A stretch of 64,000 nt of DNA from Hymenobacter rigui. GTDB lineage: Bacteria > Bacteroidota > Bacteroidia > Cytophagales > Hymenobacteraceae. The position numbers were made by a program, and so were the translations under genes. Within the stretch, counting starts at the first letter, position 1; each line of letters opens with the position of its first letter. This document shows positions 14,123 to 23,464 of this stretch, one piece after another. The stretch is taken from the NCBI RefSeq assembly GCF_003944715.1, contig NZ_RWIT01000016.1, positions 1-64,000 of the forward strand. The letters are read 5' to 3'. The notes beneath the pieces were generated by a model. The model saw only the letters and a list, made by a program, of their open reading frames with translations, searched no databases and was not told the origin of the DNA.

Positions 14123-16720
14123 CTAGGGCCGGCCGCCGCTGGGGCCTTGGGCGGGCGTAGCACCGGCACCGTTGCCACCGTCGCCGCCTTCTTTCAGGTC
14201 GTCGTTGTTGATGGAGCGTTTGCGCTTGGGCTGGGCCATGCTCATTTTGCCGATGCGGTAGCTCAGGTTCACGCGGAAGCCCGAGCGGCGCAGCACATTC
14301 ACGCTGTACTGGTCGAGCACCGGGGTACTGATGGAGCTGCGAATTTTGTTGGTAGGCGTGAAGAAGTTATCGGCCCCGAAGCCGATGCTGCCTTTCTTAT
14401 CGGCAAAGTCCTTCTTCAGGCCCAGGCTGTACACCCCGAAGCCGCCCTGGTAGCCCTGCAGCTGCACCTGCCGGCCGCGGTAGAAGCTGAACGCCTGCAC
14501 GCCCCAGCCCTTGGTGAAGGTGTAACCGCCCATCAGACGGCCGCTGGCTACCCAGCCCTGGTTGCTGGCCGCGTACAGCACGTCGGATACGTTGTTATTC
14601 AGGGTAGCGTAGTACACATCCAGGCCGCCGCCCAGCGTGAGCTTGTTCTGGATGTTCACGTTGGCATTCACGCTGCCGCCGTAGGCGTTTTCGGTGCCGA
14701 TGTTGGCGTACGTAGTCCGGATGAGGGCCCCGTCCTGGGTGCGCACCGGCTGGATGGAGCCATTGGTGTTGCGCGCAAACGTGGAGAAGTTCAGCGAGGT
14801 CTGCTTGATGAAGGTGCTGTAGCCCAGCTCAAAGTTGTTGGTGTACTCGGGCTTCAGCTCGGGGTTACCCTCCGTGTACTGCAGCTGGTTGCCCGACTGC
14901 CGGTTGGGGTTCAGGAACTGCAGCGAGGGGCGCTGAATCCGGTAGTTGTAAGCGGCTTTGAGCACGTTGCCGTTGGCCAGCTTGCGTGAGAGGTTCACGC
15001 TGGGCACCAGCACCCCGTACGACGGAATGGAGGGCGCATTCTCGGTGCGGAAGTCGGCCGAGATGGTGGTGTACTCGTAGCGCGCCCCGGCTTTCAGGGT
15101 GTAGCTTTTGAGGAAGCTCTGGGTGTACGAGAGGTAGGCCGCCGCAATGTTCTGGTTGTAGTCGAACACGTTAGAAAGCGTGGTGCCGGTCTGCCGCTGC
15201 CCGTTCAGGAAGGTGGTGTAGTCGCTGTTGACGCGGCGCATGATGTCCTTGGCCCCGAACTCCAGCAGTTGGGTTTTGCTCAGGGGCGTCTGATAATCGG
15301 CCTGCAGCGTGATTTCCTGGTTGTAGCTGTCGTTGAGGTTGCGGCGGTAGTCGCCGGCGTTTTCCCCGCTCAGGGTGGTGTTGGTGAAGTTGTTGGTGCG
15401 GGTGTTGCGGCTGTACTGGGCCAGCAGGCTGAACTCACGCTGGGGCGTCTCGAAGGTGCGGGTGTAGTTGAGCGTGGCATCCAGGGTGTTCGAGTTGTCG
15501 AGCACCTTCACATTGCTGATGCGGTTGGTGAGCGAGTCGCCCAGCACCGGCCGGAAAAACGTGGTCTGCGAGGCCAGGTCGTCCTGATAGTTGGAGCCGT
15601 TGCGCAGGCCCAGCTGCACCGAGGCCGAGAGGAAGTTATACTTGTTGATGTCGTAGTCCCAGCCCAGCGAGTAGCGCCCGAACACGTTCTGCTGGCGCGT
15701 ATCGGCCGACTGCACGGTGCGCGTGAGCAGCTGGCGGTTGGCAATATCGTTGCCGGTGATGCCGTAGGTACTCTGCTCGTTACGGAACGAGCCGGGCGTA
15801 TTGTACTGGGCCCGGCCGCCGCCGCCCAGCGAGAAACCCATCTTGCCTACCCGGTACGAAGCATTCAGGCCCAAATCGGAGCTGCGCAGGCCTGCGCTGC
15901 TGCGCAAATCCAGCGTAAAGCCCTGCAGGTTGTTCTGCTTGGTCACAATGTTGATGATACCGCCCGAGCCTTCGGCGTCGTACTTGGCCGAGGGCGAGGT
16001 AATCACCTCCACGGTCTTGATCTGGTCGGCCGGAATCTGCTTCAGCGCGTCGGCAATACTGTTGGCCGAGATGGTGCTGGGGCGGTTGTTGATGAGCACC
16101 CGGATGTTCTGGCTGCCGCGCAGACTCACGTTGCCGTCGAGGTCCACCGAGAGGTTGGGCACGCGCTTAAGCACGTCGGTGGCGTCGCCGCCGCGGGTGG
16201 TTTCGTCCTTCTCGGCGTTGTACACGGTACGGTCCACCTTCTCCTCCACCAAACTGCGCTGGCCTTCCACCCGCACCTCACCCAGCGCCTGCGCCGACGA
16301 TTCCAGGGCCACGGTGCCCAGGGCCACGGTGTTGCCGGCATCGGTAATCACCACACCGGTTTTCTCCACCTGCTTGTAGCCGATGAAGGTAACCTGCACG
16401 GTGTAGGTGCCCGGCCCAATGCGCGGAATGGTGAATTTACCGTTGTCATCAGCGGCGGTGCCATCCACGGGCTTGCCGGTGGCAGGGTTCACCAGGGCCA
16501 CCGTGGCGAAGGGTACGGGCTGCTTGGACGTAGCGTCGGTGACGGTACCGGTAATGCGGCCCGTTCCTTCCTGCGGAGCTATGGCCGCCCCGCCGGCCCC
16601 GGCCGGTCGGGTTGCGCCAGCCGGACGCGCGGCCCCGTTGGGAGGCATACCGCCGGGCATTTGGGCTAGCACCGCGTGGCTGCCGGAAAGGAGAAGAATC
16701 GGAAGGAATAATTTTTTCAT
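14123..16720 (-). CDS. TonB-dependent-receptor-like outer-membrane beta-barrel protein
   Basis: An 865-residue outer-membrane protein with signal peptide MKKLFLPILLLSGSHAVLAQ and a short Pro/Gly/Ala-rich segment. A carboxypeptidase-regulatory-like domain follows (about 50-145: GRITGTVTDATSKQPVPFATV to YTVQVTFIGYKQ), then a plug-like region (VDRTVYNAEKD, VLKRVPNLSVDLDGNVSLRG, SAKYDAEGSGGIINIVTK), then the outer-membrane protein beta-barrel family 3 domain to about 840. The C-terminal tail is Lys/Asp/Gly-rich and low in complexity. Such proteins are usually transport or surface proteins of unknown ligand. No SusD partner is adjacent, so this is not a SusC-type glycan importer. It is a single gene with its own predicted promoter at 16799-16792. 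Confidence 0.88.
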   Translation of the reverse strand: MKKLFLPILLLSGSHAVLAQMPGGMPPNGAARPAGATRPAGAGGAAIAPQEGTGRITGTVTDATSKQPVPFATVALVNPATGKPVDGTAADDNGKFTIPRIGPGTYTVQVTFIGYKQVEKTGVVITDAGNTVALGTVALESSAQALGEVRVEGQRSLVEEKVDRTVYNAEKDETTRGGDATDVLKRVPNLSVDLDGNVSLRGSQNIRVLINNRPSTISANSIADALKQIPADQIKTVEVITSPSAKYDAEGSGGIINIVTKQNNLQGFTLDLRSSAGLRSSDLGLNASYRVGKMGFSLGGGGRAQYNTPGSFRNEQSTYGITGNDIANRQLLTRTVQSADTRQQNVFGRYSLGWDYDINKYNFLSASVQLGLRNGSNYQDDLASQTTFFRPVLGDSLTNRISNVKVLDNSNTLDATLNYTRTFETPQREFSLLAQYSRNTRTNNFTNTTLSGENAGDYRRNLNDSYNQEITLQADYQTPLSKTQLLEFGAKDIMRRVNSDYTTFLNGQRQTGTTLSNVFDYNQNIAAAYLSYTQSFLKSYTLKAGARYEYTTISADFRTENAPSIPSYGVLVPSVNLSRKLANGNVLKAAYNYRIQRPSLQFLNPNRQSGNQLQYTEGNPELKPEYTNNFELGYSTFIKQTSLNFSTFARNTNGSIQPVRTQDGALIRTTYANIGTENAYGGSVNANVNIQNKLTLGGGLDVYYATLNNNVSDVLYAASNQGWVASGRLMGGYTFTKGWGVQAFSFYRGRQVQLQGYQGGFGVYSLGLKKDFADKKGSIGFGADNFFTPTNKIRSSISTPVLDQYSVNVLRRSGFRVNLSYRIGKMSMAQPKRKRSINNDDLKEGGDGGNGAGATPAQGPSGGRP

Positions 16721-16791
16721 GTGCGAGAGGGGAAGCGTCTATCAGCCGGCCAGCTACTGGTCCGCAGGGACCAATAAGCCGTGTATCGATG

Positions 16792-16799
16792 CAAACCTA
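16792..16799 (-). promoter_or_regulatory. Minus-7 box TAGGTTTG of the receptor gene
   Basis: Exact TAnnTTTG on the minus strand, 72 bases before the ATG. A GTTTCG about 20 bases further upstream (16819-16824 on the plus strand) could be the minus-33 element. Confidence 0.5.
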
Positions 16800-16969
16800 T
16801 ATTCTGCGGCTTCACCCCCGAAACGAAGCCGACCAATTGGCTGATTTCTGCGGCGGAGCCCGAAGAAAGGTCGAGCGAATACTGAGTAACCGCAGCCACA
16901 GACGCAAGTTTGCCCCTGAGGTGGCACCAACGCCCGAATATTTATCAGGTTTCCAGCCCGCCGGAAACG

Positions 16970-17004
16970 CAGAACGCCCCTCTGGCTACCGGAGGGGCGT
17001 TCTG
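16970..17004 (-). terminator. Hairpin downstream of the S9 peptidase gene
   Basis: A 13-bp perfect GC-rich stem (16970-16982 with 16992-17004) without a long T-tract. It is likely a transcript-end hairpin beyond the inverted repeat. Confidence 0.5.
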
Positions 17005-17006
17005 TC

Positions 17007-17114
17007 GTAGCGCGCAGCTCCGCTTCGCGCACGAGCCGCAGGCGAGTTCCTACGCGTAAGCACTACACGCCTGTTACTCGCTCCGCTCGTGCGCGAAGCG
17101 GAGCTGCGCGCTAC
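17007..17114. repeat. Perfect 30-base inverted repeat
   Basis: Arms 17007-17036 and 17085-17114 are fully complementary and very GC-rich, with the core CTCCGCTTCGCGCACGAG. The centre has a second weaker pairing. It sits directly after the S9 peptidase stop. Confidence 0.9.
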
Positions 17115-17119
17115 TGGTG

Positions 17120-19246
17120 CTAGGCCTTCACGCCCAGCAACAGCAGCATAAAGGCAAATTGCCGAGCCGTATCGTGGATGGATTTGAAGCGGCCCGAAGC
17201 CCCGCCGTGGCCGGCGGCCATGTCGGTGTGGAGCAGCAGCAGGTTCTGGTCGGTTTTCACGGTGCGCAGCTTGGCTACCCACTTGGCCGGCTCGAAGTAC
17301 TGCACCTGCGAGTCGTGCAGGCCGGTGGTCACAAGCATGTTCGGGTAGGCCTGGGCTTTCACTTGGTCGTAGGGCGAGTACGAGAGCATGTAGTCGTAGA
17401 ACTCCTTCTGGTTAGGGTTGCCCCATTCGTCGTACTCGCCGGTGGTCAGCGGGATGCTTTCGTCGAGCATGGTGGTCACCACGTCCACGAAGGGCACGGC
17501 CGCCACTACGCCCTTGTAGTATTCGGGGTGGTTGTTTACCACCGCGCCCATCAGCAGGCCGCCGGCCGAGCCGCCCATGGCAAACAGCTTATCGGCGGAG
17601 GTGAATTTCTGGTCGATAAGGAATTTGGAGCAGTCGGTGAAGTCGGTGAAGGTATTTTTCTTCTTGAGCTTCTTGCCGTTCTCGTACCACTGCCGGCCCA
17701 TTTCCTGCCCGCCCCGAATGTGGCAGATGACGTAGGCGAAGCCCCGATCCAGCAAGCTCAGGCGGGCGGCGCTGAAGGTGGCATCCATGGAGTAGCCGTA
17801 GGAGCCGTAGGCGTACTGCAGCAGCGGGGCCGAGCCGTCCTTCTTGAAGCCCTTCTTGTACACGATGGACATCGGGATTTTGGTACCGTCGGTGGCGGTG
17901 GCGTACACCCGCTCGGTCACGTAATCCTCCTTCTTGAAGCTTCCGAGCACGGTTTGCTCCTTCAGCAGCTTTTTGCTGCGGGCGTTCATGTCGTAGTCGA
18001 AGGTGGAGTTGGGCGTGGTGAGCGAGGAGTAGCCGTAGCGCAGCACGGGCGTATCAAACTCGGGGTTGATGCTGATGGCGGCCGTGTAGGTGGGCTCCCC
18101 GAAGTTGAGGTAGTGCTCCTGCTTGTCCTTCCACCGAATCACGCGCAGCTGCAGCAGGCCCTCCTTCCGCTCGCCCAGCACCAGGTAGTCCTTGAACAGC
18201 TCCATGTTTTCCAGGAACACGTCGGGGCGGTGGGCAATAACCTCCTGCCAGGCCGTTTTGGCGGTGTTCTTCACCGGCGTTTTCAGCAGCCGGAAGTTGG
18301 GCGCCCCGGCGTTGGACAGCACGTAGAAGTCGTTACCAAAGTGCTCCACCTCGTACAGATGGTCAGCCTCGCGGGGCAGAAACACCTGCAGCGCCGCCGT
18401 GGGCTTGGCGGCCTCCACGTACCGCACCTCCGACGACATGGTGCTGCCAATGGTCAGGAACACGTACTGCCGCGACTTGGAGCGGTGCACCCCGATGCGG
18501 AAGGTGTTGTCCTTCTCCTCGTACACCAGCTGATCCTGGCTGGGGTCGGTACCCAGGGTGTGGCGGTAAAGCTGGTAGTCCAGCAGCGTACCGGGGTCCT
18601 TGCGGGTGTAGAAGACGGTTTTGTTGTCGGCGGCCCACACGGCGTTGCCGCTGGTGTTCGGAATCTGCTCGGGGTAGAGCTGGCCGGTTTGCAGGTTGCG
18701 GAAGCGCAGCGTGTAGAGGCGGCGGCTCACCACATCCTCGGAGTAAGCCAGCACCTGGTTGTCGTCGCTCACCTCGAAGCCCCCGATCTGGTAGTAGGCC
18801 TTGCCCTTGCCCAGTTCGTTGGCGTTGAGCAGAATTTCCTCCTTGGCGCTCAGGCTGCCCTTTTTGCGGCAGTAAATCGGGTACTCGGCTCCGGCCTCGA
18901 AGCGGGTGTAGTAGTAGTACCCATTATCCCGGTACGGCACCGACTCGTCCTGCTCCTTGATGCGGCCCTTGATTTCTTGGAACAGCTTTTCCTCCAGCCC
19001 CTTCACCGGGGCCATTTGCTGCTCGAAATAAGCGTTTTCAGCGTTCAGGTAGCTGATGACTTCGGGGTTCTCGCGCTCATTGAGCCAGTAGTAGTTGTCG
19101 AGGCGGGTGCCGAAGGGCGACTTGAGTTCTTTGGGCTTGAGAGCCGCAACGGGAGGTTTGGGCATAGTGGCAGTAGTGCTTTGGGCGAAAACCACGCCGC
19201 TGAGCAGCAGGCCCGCGCCCGTGAGCCAGGTGTATAAGGAATTCAT
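17120..19246 (-). CDS. S9 family oligopeptidase B-like serine peptidase, exported
   Basis: A 708-residue prolyl-oligopeptidase-family enzyme. A signal peptide (NSLYTWLTGAGLLLSGVVFA) is followed by a seven-bladed beta-propeller (about 40-430) and an alpha/beta hydrolase domain. The catalytic serine lies near residue 557 in GGSAGGLL, the aspartate in GLHDSQVQYFEPAKW and the histidine in AAGHGGASGR. The order and motifs fit oligopeptidase B, which cleaves short peptides after basic residues; the exported form probably works in the periplasm. The ATG at 19246 was chosen because it gives the signal peptide. The gene ends next to a 30-base inverted repeat. Confidence 0.92.
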   Translation of the reverse strand: MNSLYTWLTGAGLLLSGVVFAQSTTATMPKPPVAALKPKELKSPFGTRLDNYYWLNERENPEVISYLNAENAYFEQQMAPVKGLEEKLFQEIKGRIKEQDESVPYRDNGYYYYTRFEAGAEYPIYCRKKGSLSAKEEILLNANELGKGKAYYQIGGFEVSDDNQVLAYSEDVVSRRLYTLRFRNLQTGQLYPEQIPNTSGNAVWAADNKTVFYTRKDPGTLLDYQLYRHTLGTDPSQDQLVYEEKDNTFRIGVHRSKSRQYVFLTIGSTMSSEVRYVEAAKPTAALQVFLPREADHLYEVEHFGNDFYVLSNAGAPNFRLLKTPVKNTAKTAWQEVIAHRPDVFLENMELFKDYLVLGERKEGLLQLRVIRWKDKQEHYLNFGEPTYTAAISINPEFDTPVLRYGYSSLTTPNSTFDYDMNARSKKLLKEQTVLGSFKKEDYVTERVYATATDGTKIPMSIVYKKGFKKDGSAPLLQYAYGSYGYSMDATFSAARLSLLDRGFAYVICHIRGGQEMGRQWYENGKKLKKKNTFTDFTDCSKFLIDQKFTSADKLFAMGGSAGGLLMGAVVNNHPEYYKGVVAAVPFVDVVTTMLDESIPLTTGEYDEWGNPNQKEFYDYMLSYSPYDQVKAQAYPNMLVTTGLHDSQVQYFEPAKWVAKLRTVKTDQNLLLLHTDMAAGHGGASGRFKSIHDTARQFAFMLLLLGVKA

Positions 19247-19359
19247 AGCGCAACAAGTCAACCAGGGAAAAGGATGCGCTAAAGAAACGGGGAATTTGTG
19301 AAGGGCGGCGGCAGAGGCCGTAAAAACGGCAGAGTGGTTCGGTAAGCCAGACTAGAGCT

Positions 19360-19506
19360 AAAAAGCTAGTTCCCCTCCTTGGAAAGGAGGGGCTAGGGGT
19401 GGTTGACCTTGCGTTGGAACGGCGTTTAGAATTAGCTCTAAAATCGTTCTGACGCTCATCATCCACCCCTGGCCCCTCCTTTCCAAGGAGGGGAACCAGC
19501 TTTTAG
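19360..19506. repeat. Long inverted repeat with internal palindromes
   Basis: Arms of about 45 bases (19360-19404 and 19460-19506) are nearly complementary, and each contains its own palindrome CCCCTCCTTGGAAAGGAGGGG. It sits between the valS stop and the S9 peptidase promoter region. Similar CCCCTCCTTTCCAAGGAGGGG palindromes are, from memory, common in Bacteroidota genomes. Confidence 0.85.
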
Positions 19507-19524
19507 TTTGGCAATTACTGCGCG

Positions 19525-22155
19525 CTACAGCGCCGCCAGGCTTTGCTCCAGGGCCGTGATTTTGGCTTCGGCATCGGCCAGCTTCTGCCGCTCGCGCTCC
19601 ACCAGGTCGGGCTTGGCATTGGCCACGAACTTCTCGTTGGCCAGCTTTTTCAGCACCGAGTCGCGGAAGCCCTGGGCGTATTCCAGCTCCTTGGTCAGGC
19701 GCTCCTTCTCGGCCCCGAGGTCAATCTGACCTTCCAGCGGCACGAAGAACTCCGCGCCGCCCGCCACGAAGCCCACCGAGGCCGCCGGCGCTTCCGTCAC
19801 TACCGATACCTCGGTGAGGGCGGCCAGCTTGCGGATGATGCCGTCGTAATCGGTCAGCAGCTGGGCGTCGTCGGTTTTGGCAGCCAGGGTCAGGGGCTTG
19901 TTGGGGCCCAGGCCCTTCTGGTTGCGGATGGTGCGCACGCCGCCCACAATGGCCAGCGCCTTTTCCATGCGGGCCAGCACCTCGGCGGCACCCGCTACGG
20001 GCTGGGCCTTGGGCCAGGCAGCCACGCACACGTACTCCTTGGGGCCGCGCTCCTTCAGCTCGTGCCAGATTTCCTCGGTGATGAAGGGCATGAACGGGTG
20101 CAGCAGCTTGAGCAGGGTTTCGAGGAAACCGGTGGTCAGGCGCAGCGTTTCTGGGTCGATGGGAGCCTGGTAGGCGGGTTTGATCATCTCCAGATACTCC
20201 GAGCAGAAGTCGTCCCACACCAGCTTGTACACCGTCATCAGCGCGTCCGACATCCGGAACTTCTCGAAGTGCTCGTCCAGCTCGGCAATGGTGGCGTTCA
20301 ACTTGGCTCCGAACCACTCCACGGCCTTCTCGTTGGGGAAGGGCAATGCGGCATCCACCTCCCAGCCCTGGGTGAGACGGAAGGCGTTCCAGAGCTTGTT
20401 GCTGAAGTTGCGGCCCTGCTCCACCAGCTTTTCGTCGTAGAGCAAGTCGTTGCCGGCCGGGGCCGAGAACAGCATGCCGGTCCGGACGCCGTCGGCCCCG
20501 AACTGCTTGATGAGGTCCAGCGGATCGGGCGAGTTGCCGAGCTGCTTGCTCATCTTGCGGCCCTGGGCGTCGCGCACGATGCCGGTGAGGTACACGTTGC
20601 GGAAGGGCACCTCCTTGCGGTACTCCAGACCGGCCATAATCATGCGGGCCACCCAGAAGAACAGGATGTCCGGCCCCGTCACCAGGTCGTTGGTGGGGTA
20701 GAAATAGTTGACGTCGGCGTTGTCGGGGTCTTTGAACCCATCAAACACCGAAATCGGCCACAGCCACGACGAGAACCAGGTATCCAGCACGTCCTCGTCC
20801 TGGCGCAGATCCGAGAGCTGCAGGTCAGCGTTGCCGCTTTGCTCGCGGGCCTGGATCAGGGCCTCCTCGGCGGTGAGGGCCACCACGTAGGTGCCGTCGG
20901 GCAGGTAGTAGGCCGGAATCTGCTGGCCCCACCACAGCTGCCGCGAAATGCACCAGTCGCGCACGTTCTCCATCCACACCCGGTAGGTGTTCTTGAACTT
21001 GGCCGGGTGCAGCTTCACGGTATCGTTTTCCACCACGTCCAGGGCCGGCTTGGCCAGGTGCTCCATTTTCAGGAACCACTGCATGCTCAGGCGGGGCTCA
21101 ATGACGGCCTTGGTGCGCTCCGAGGTCTGCACGATGCTGGCGTACTCCTCCACCTTCACCAGGTGGCCGGCTTCCTCCAGGTCCTTCACGATGTTGCGGC
21201 GGGCCGCAAACCGGTCCTGGCCCACGTACAGCACGGCTTTCTCATTGAGCGTGCCATCGTTATTGAGAATGTCGATAACGGGCAGGTTATGCTTCACGCC
21301 CAGCTCGTAGTCGTTCAAATCGTGCGCTGGCGTCACCTTCAGCGCACCTGTCCCGAAGTCGATGCTCACGTACTCGTCCAGAATCACTGGAATTTCCCGG
21401 CCCAACAGCGGAATCCGCACTTTCGCCCCGTGCAGGTGCGTATAGCGCGAGTCGTTAGGGTTCACCGCCACCGCCACGTCAGCCATGATGGTTTCGGGCC
21501 GCGACGTAGCCACGGTCAGGAACTGACCCTCCTGCCCTACCACTTCATAGCGCAAATGGTACATCTTGGCCATCACGTCCTTAGGAATCACTTCCTCGTC
21601 GGAAAGGGCCGTCTGGCCCAGCGGGTCCCAGTTCACCATGCGCACGCCGCGGTAGATCATGCCCTTCTGGTGCAGGTCCACGAATACGCGCAGCACGGCC
21701 TCGGTCAGCTCGGGCTCCATCGTGAAGCGCGTCCGGTCCCAGTCGCAGGAAGCGCCCAGTTGCTTGAGCTGCTCTAGGATGATGCCGCCGTACTTCTCCT
21801 TCCACGCAAAGGCGTGCTCCAGAAACTGCTCCCGCGTGAGGTCCTTCTTCTCGATGCCCTGCTCCTTCAGCAGCGCCACCACCTTGGCTTCGGTGGCAAT
21901 GGAGGCGTGGTCGGTGCCGGGCACCCAGCACGCTTCCTTACCCTGCATGCGGGCCCGGCGCACCATCACGTCCTGAATGGTATTGTTGAGCATGTGGCCC
22001 ATGTGCAGCACACCCGTCACGTTGGGCGGCGGAATCACCACGGTGTAAGGCTGCTTGCGGGGGTTGGCTTTGGCTTTGAAGAAGCCCTGCTCCTGCCAGC
22101 GCTGGTACCATTTGGCTTCAACGTCGGCGGGGGTATAGGTTTTGGCGATGGACAT
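19525..22155 (-). CDS. valS: Valyl-tRNA synthetase
   Basis: The 876-residue class Ia synthetase charges tRNA-Val and edits mischarged threonine. The HIGH motif is present as HMGH (51-54) after IPPPNVTG. The class-defining tryptophan region WVPGTDHASIATE and the editing domain with TSRPETIMADVAVAV follow. KMSKQLGNSPDPL is the KMSKS loop (last serine replaced by Gln, common in ValRS). An anticodon-binding domain and the C-terminal coiled-coil arm (KERLTKELEYAQGFRDSV) complete it. It is a single gene with a TACTTTTG box 30 bases upstream. Confidence 0.97.
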   Translation of the reverse strand: MSIAKTYTPADVEAKWYQRWQEQGFFKAKANPRKQPYTVVIPPPNVTGVLHMGHMLNNTIQDVMVRRARMQGKEACWVPGTDHASIATEAKVVALLKEQGIEKKDLTREQFLEHAFAWKEKYGGIILEQLKQLGASCDWDRTRFTMEPELTEAVLRVFVDLHQKGMIYRGVRMVNWDPLGQTALSDEEVIPKDVMAKMYHLRYEVVGQEGQFLTVATSRPETIMADVAVAVNPNDSRYTHLHGAKVRIPLLGREIPVILDEYVSIDFGTGALKVTPAHDLNDYELGVKHNLPVIDILNNDGTLNEKAVLYVGQDRFAARRNIVKDLEEAGHLVKVEEYASIVQTSERTKAVIEPRLSMQWFLKMEHLAKPALDVVENDTVKLHPAKFKNTYRVWMENVRDWCISRQLWWGQQIPAYYLPDGTYVVALTAEEALIQAREQSGNADLQLSDLRQDEDVLDTWFSSWLWPISVFDGFKDPDNADVNYFYPTNDLVTGPDILFFWVARMIMAGLEYRKEVPFRNVYLTGIVRDAQGRKMSKQLGNSPDPLDLIKQFGADGVRTGMLFSAPAGNDLLYDEKLVEQGRNFSNKLWNAFRLTQGWEVDAALPFPNEKAVEWFGAKLNATIAELDEHFEKFRMSDALMTVYKLVWDDFCSEYLEMIKPAYQAPIDPETLRLTTGFLETLLKLLHPFMPFITEEIWHELKERGPKEYVCVAAWPKAQPVAGAAEVLARMEKALAIVGGVRTIRNQKGLGPNKPLTLAAKTDDAQLLTDYDGIIRKLAALTEVSVVTEAPAASVGFVAGGAEFFVPLEGQIDLGAEKERLTKELEYAQGFRDSVLKKLANEKFVANAKPDLVERERQKLADAEAKITALEQSLAAL

Positions 22156-22184
22156 CGGCGGGAAAGTCTATTCAGATACGGGCG

Positions 22185-22192
22185 CAAAAGTA
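22185..22192 (-). promoter_or_regulatory. Minus-7 box TACTTTTG of valS
   Basis: Exact TAnnTTTG on the minus strand, 29 bases before the valS ATG. Confidence 0.5.
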
Positions 22193-22325
22193 GGCAATTC
22201 GGGCGGGGGCCGGAAATCGGGGGATACCGGAGCCAAGCAAAGCTTCCCATCGACGGAAAGGGGCCGATTAAGCTTGTTTTTAAGCCCCTCGGCGGGCCTT
22301 AACGGTTTCGTAATATCAGAAACGC

Positions 22326-22333
22326 TATTTTTG
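22326..22333 (+). promoter_or_regulatory. Minus-7 box TATTTTTG upstream of the nitrilase gene
   Basis: Exact TAnnTTTG, about 100 bases before the nitrilase start, in the 277-base divergent region shared with valS. Confidence 0.4.
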
Positions 22334-22432
22334 GAGCTTCAACCTCGACTATTGGCTTTACCAGCTTATCCGCTCCGCATCTATTGAAGTAGTTCTACCC
22401 GGTTTCACCTCTCCTAAAGTTGATGCGTGCGT

Positions 22433-23374
22433 ATGGCTCTTTTTTCCTTCCGTAGATCATCTGCTGCCCCGGCTTCCGTTGCGGCCCAGGCACCGGTCCC
22501 TCCCGTTCCGGCCACGGCCACTTTCGCCGGCTCCATCCGGGTAGGCATGGGCCAGCTGCTGGTAGAAGGCGGCGAGCCGGAGCGCAACCTGGAGCGGGCC
22601 GAGCACATGATTGCCGAGGCCGCCGGCCAACAGTGCGACGTAGTGCTGCTGCCCGAAACCCTGGATTTTGCCTGGACGCACCCCAGCGCCCTCACCGAGG
22701 CCCAGCCCATTCCCGGCCCCTACTCCGACCGGCTCTGCCAGGCGGCCCTGCGCCACAACCTCTACCTCTGCGCCGGCCTCACCGAGCGCGCCCCCAATGG
22801 CCGCAACTACAACGCCGCCATTCTCATCAACCCCCAAGGCGAAATCATCTGCAAATACCACAAGATTAACCTGCTGGAAGTAGAGCTGCCCTTCTACGCC
22901 GTGGGCCAGACGCTGAACGTGGTGGACACACCGTTGGGCAAAATCGGGGTAAACATCTGCGCCGATAACTTCCTCGACGGCCTGCCCATCGGGCACACGC
23001 TGGCCCGCATGGGGGCCGAGTTCATCCTTTCCCCCTCGTCCTGGACGGTGGACTACTCCATTACGGAGGAGCACGACCCCTACCGCGAGAAGTGGATCAA
23101 GCCCTACTCCATTCTGGCCCAGCTCTATAACGTGTCGGTGGTGGGCACTACCTCCGTCGGGTACATTGTGGGTGGGCCCTACGAGGGCAAGAAGAGCGTG
23201 GGCTGCTCTTTGGCCGTGGACGCCAGCGGCATCCGGGCCCGGGGCACGTTCAACGAGTTTGCCGGCGACTTGGTAGTAGCCGACCTGCCCCGGCCCGTAC
23301 GCCCCGAGCAGGGCACCCAGATCGGGCAGATGCTGCAGCGCAAGGGCTACCCGCTCGACCAGCTGCCGGCCTGA
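22433..23374 (+). CDS. Carbon-nitrogen hydrolase (nitrilase superfamily)
   Basis: The 313-residue product has the complete Glu-Lys-Cys triad of the nitrilase fold: E75 in LLPETLDF, K144 in CKYHKINL and C176 in VNICADNF. The first 30 residues are Ala/Pro-rich and probably disordered. Family members hydrolyse amides or supply ammonia from glutamine, as in the glutaminase domain of NAD synthetase. It is followed after 90 bases on the same strand by a PP-loop amidotransferase, which may use the ammonia it releases (inference). The ATG at 22433 is preferred to a GTG two codons earlier. It could instead be an omega-amidase or carbamoylputrescine-type amidase. Confidence 0.85.
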   Translation: MALFSFRRSSAAPASVAAQAPVPPVPATATFAGSIRVGMGQLLVEGGEPERNLERAEHMIAEAAGQQCDVVLLPETLDFAWTHPSALTEAQPIPGPYSDRLCQAALRHNLYLCAGLTERAPNGRNYNAAILINPQGEIICKYHKINLLEVELPFYAVGQTLNVVDTPLGKIGVNICADNFLDGLPIGHTLARMGAEFILSPSSWTVDYSITEEHDPYREKWIKPYSILAQLYNVSVVGTTSVGYIVGGPYEGKKSVGCSLAVDASGIRARGTFNEFAGDLVVADLPRPVRPEQGTQIGQMLQRKGYPLDQLPA

Positions 23375-23464
23375 TTCACCGACTTACCGGCCCCCTCCAC
23401 CCCTAATTTAATCAGAGATTAATTCCAGAAGCTGACCTTCTTGACAGCTTCTGTTCCGCATACC

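Larger units (their letters stand above)
16721..17119. other. 400-base gap: promoter, hairpin and inverted repeat
   Basis: No convincing gene. From left to right it holds the leader and minus-7 box of the receptor gene, a featureless stretch (16825-16965), a terminator-like hairpin (16970-17004) and a long inverted repeat (17007-17114) that ends next to the S9 peptidase stop codon. Confidence 0.7.

Noticed and set aside
14147..16669. Plus-strand frames opposite the outer-membrane receptor
   Set aside because: No signal, no motifs, and His/Val/Gly-rich composition typical of shadows.
17117..19237. 706-codon plus-strand frame opposite the S9 peptidase
   Set aside because: Antisense artefact of codon bias. 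The minus-strand frame has the catalytic triad and propeller.
19543..21777. 744-codon plus-strand frame opposite valS
   Set aside because: Antisense artefact; valS on the minus strand has all synthetase motifs.
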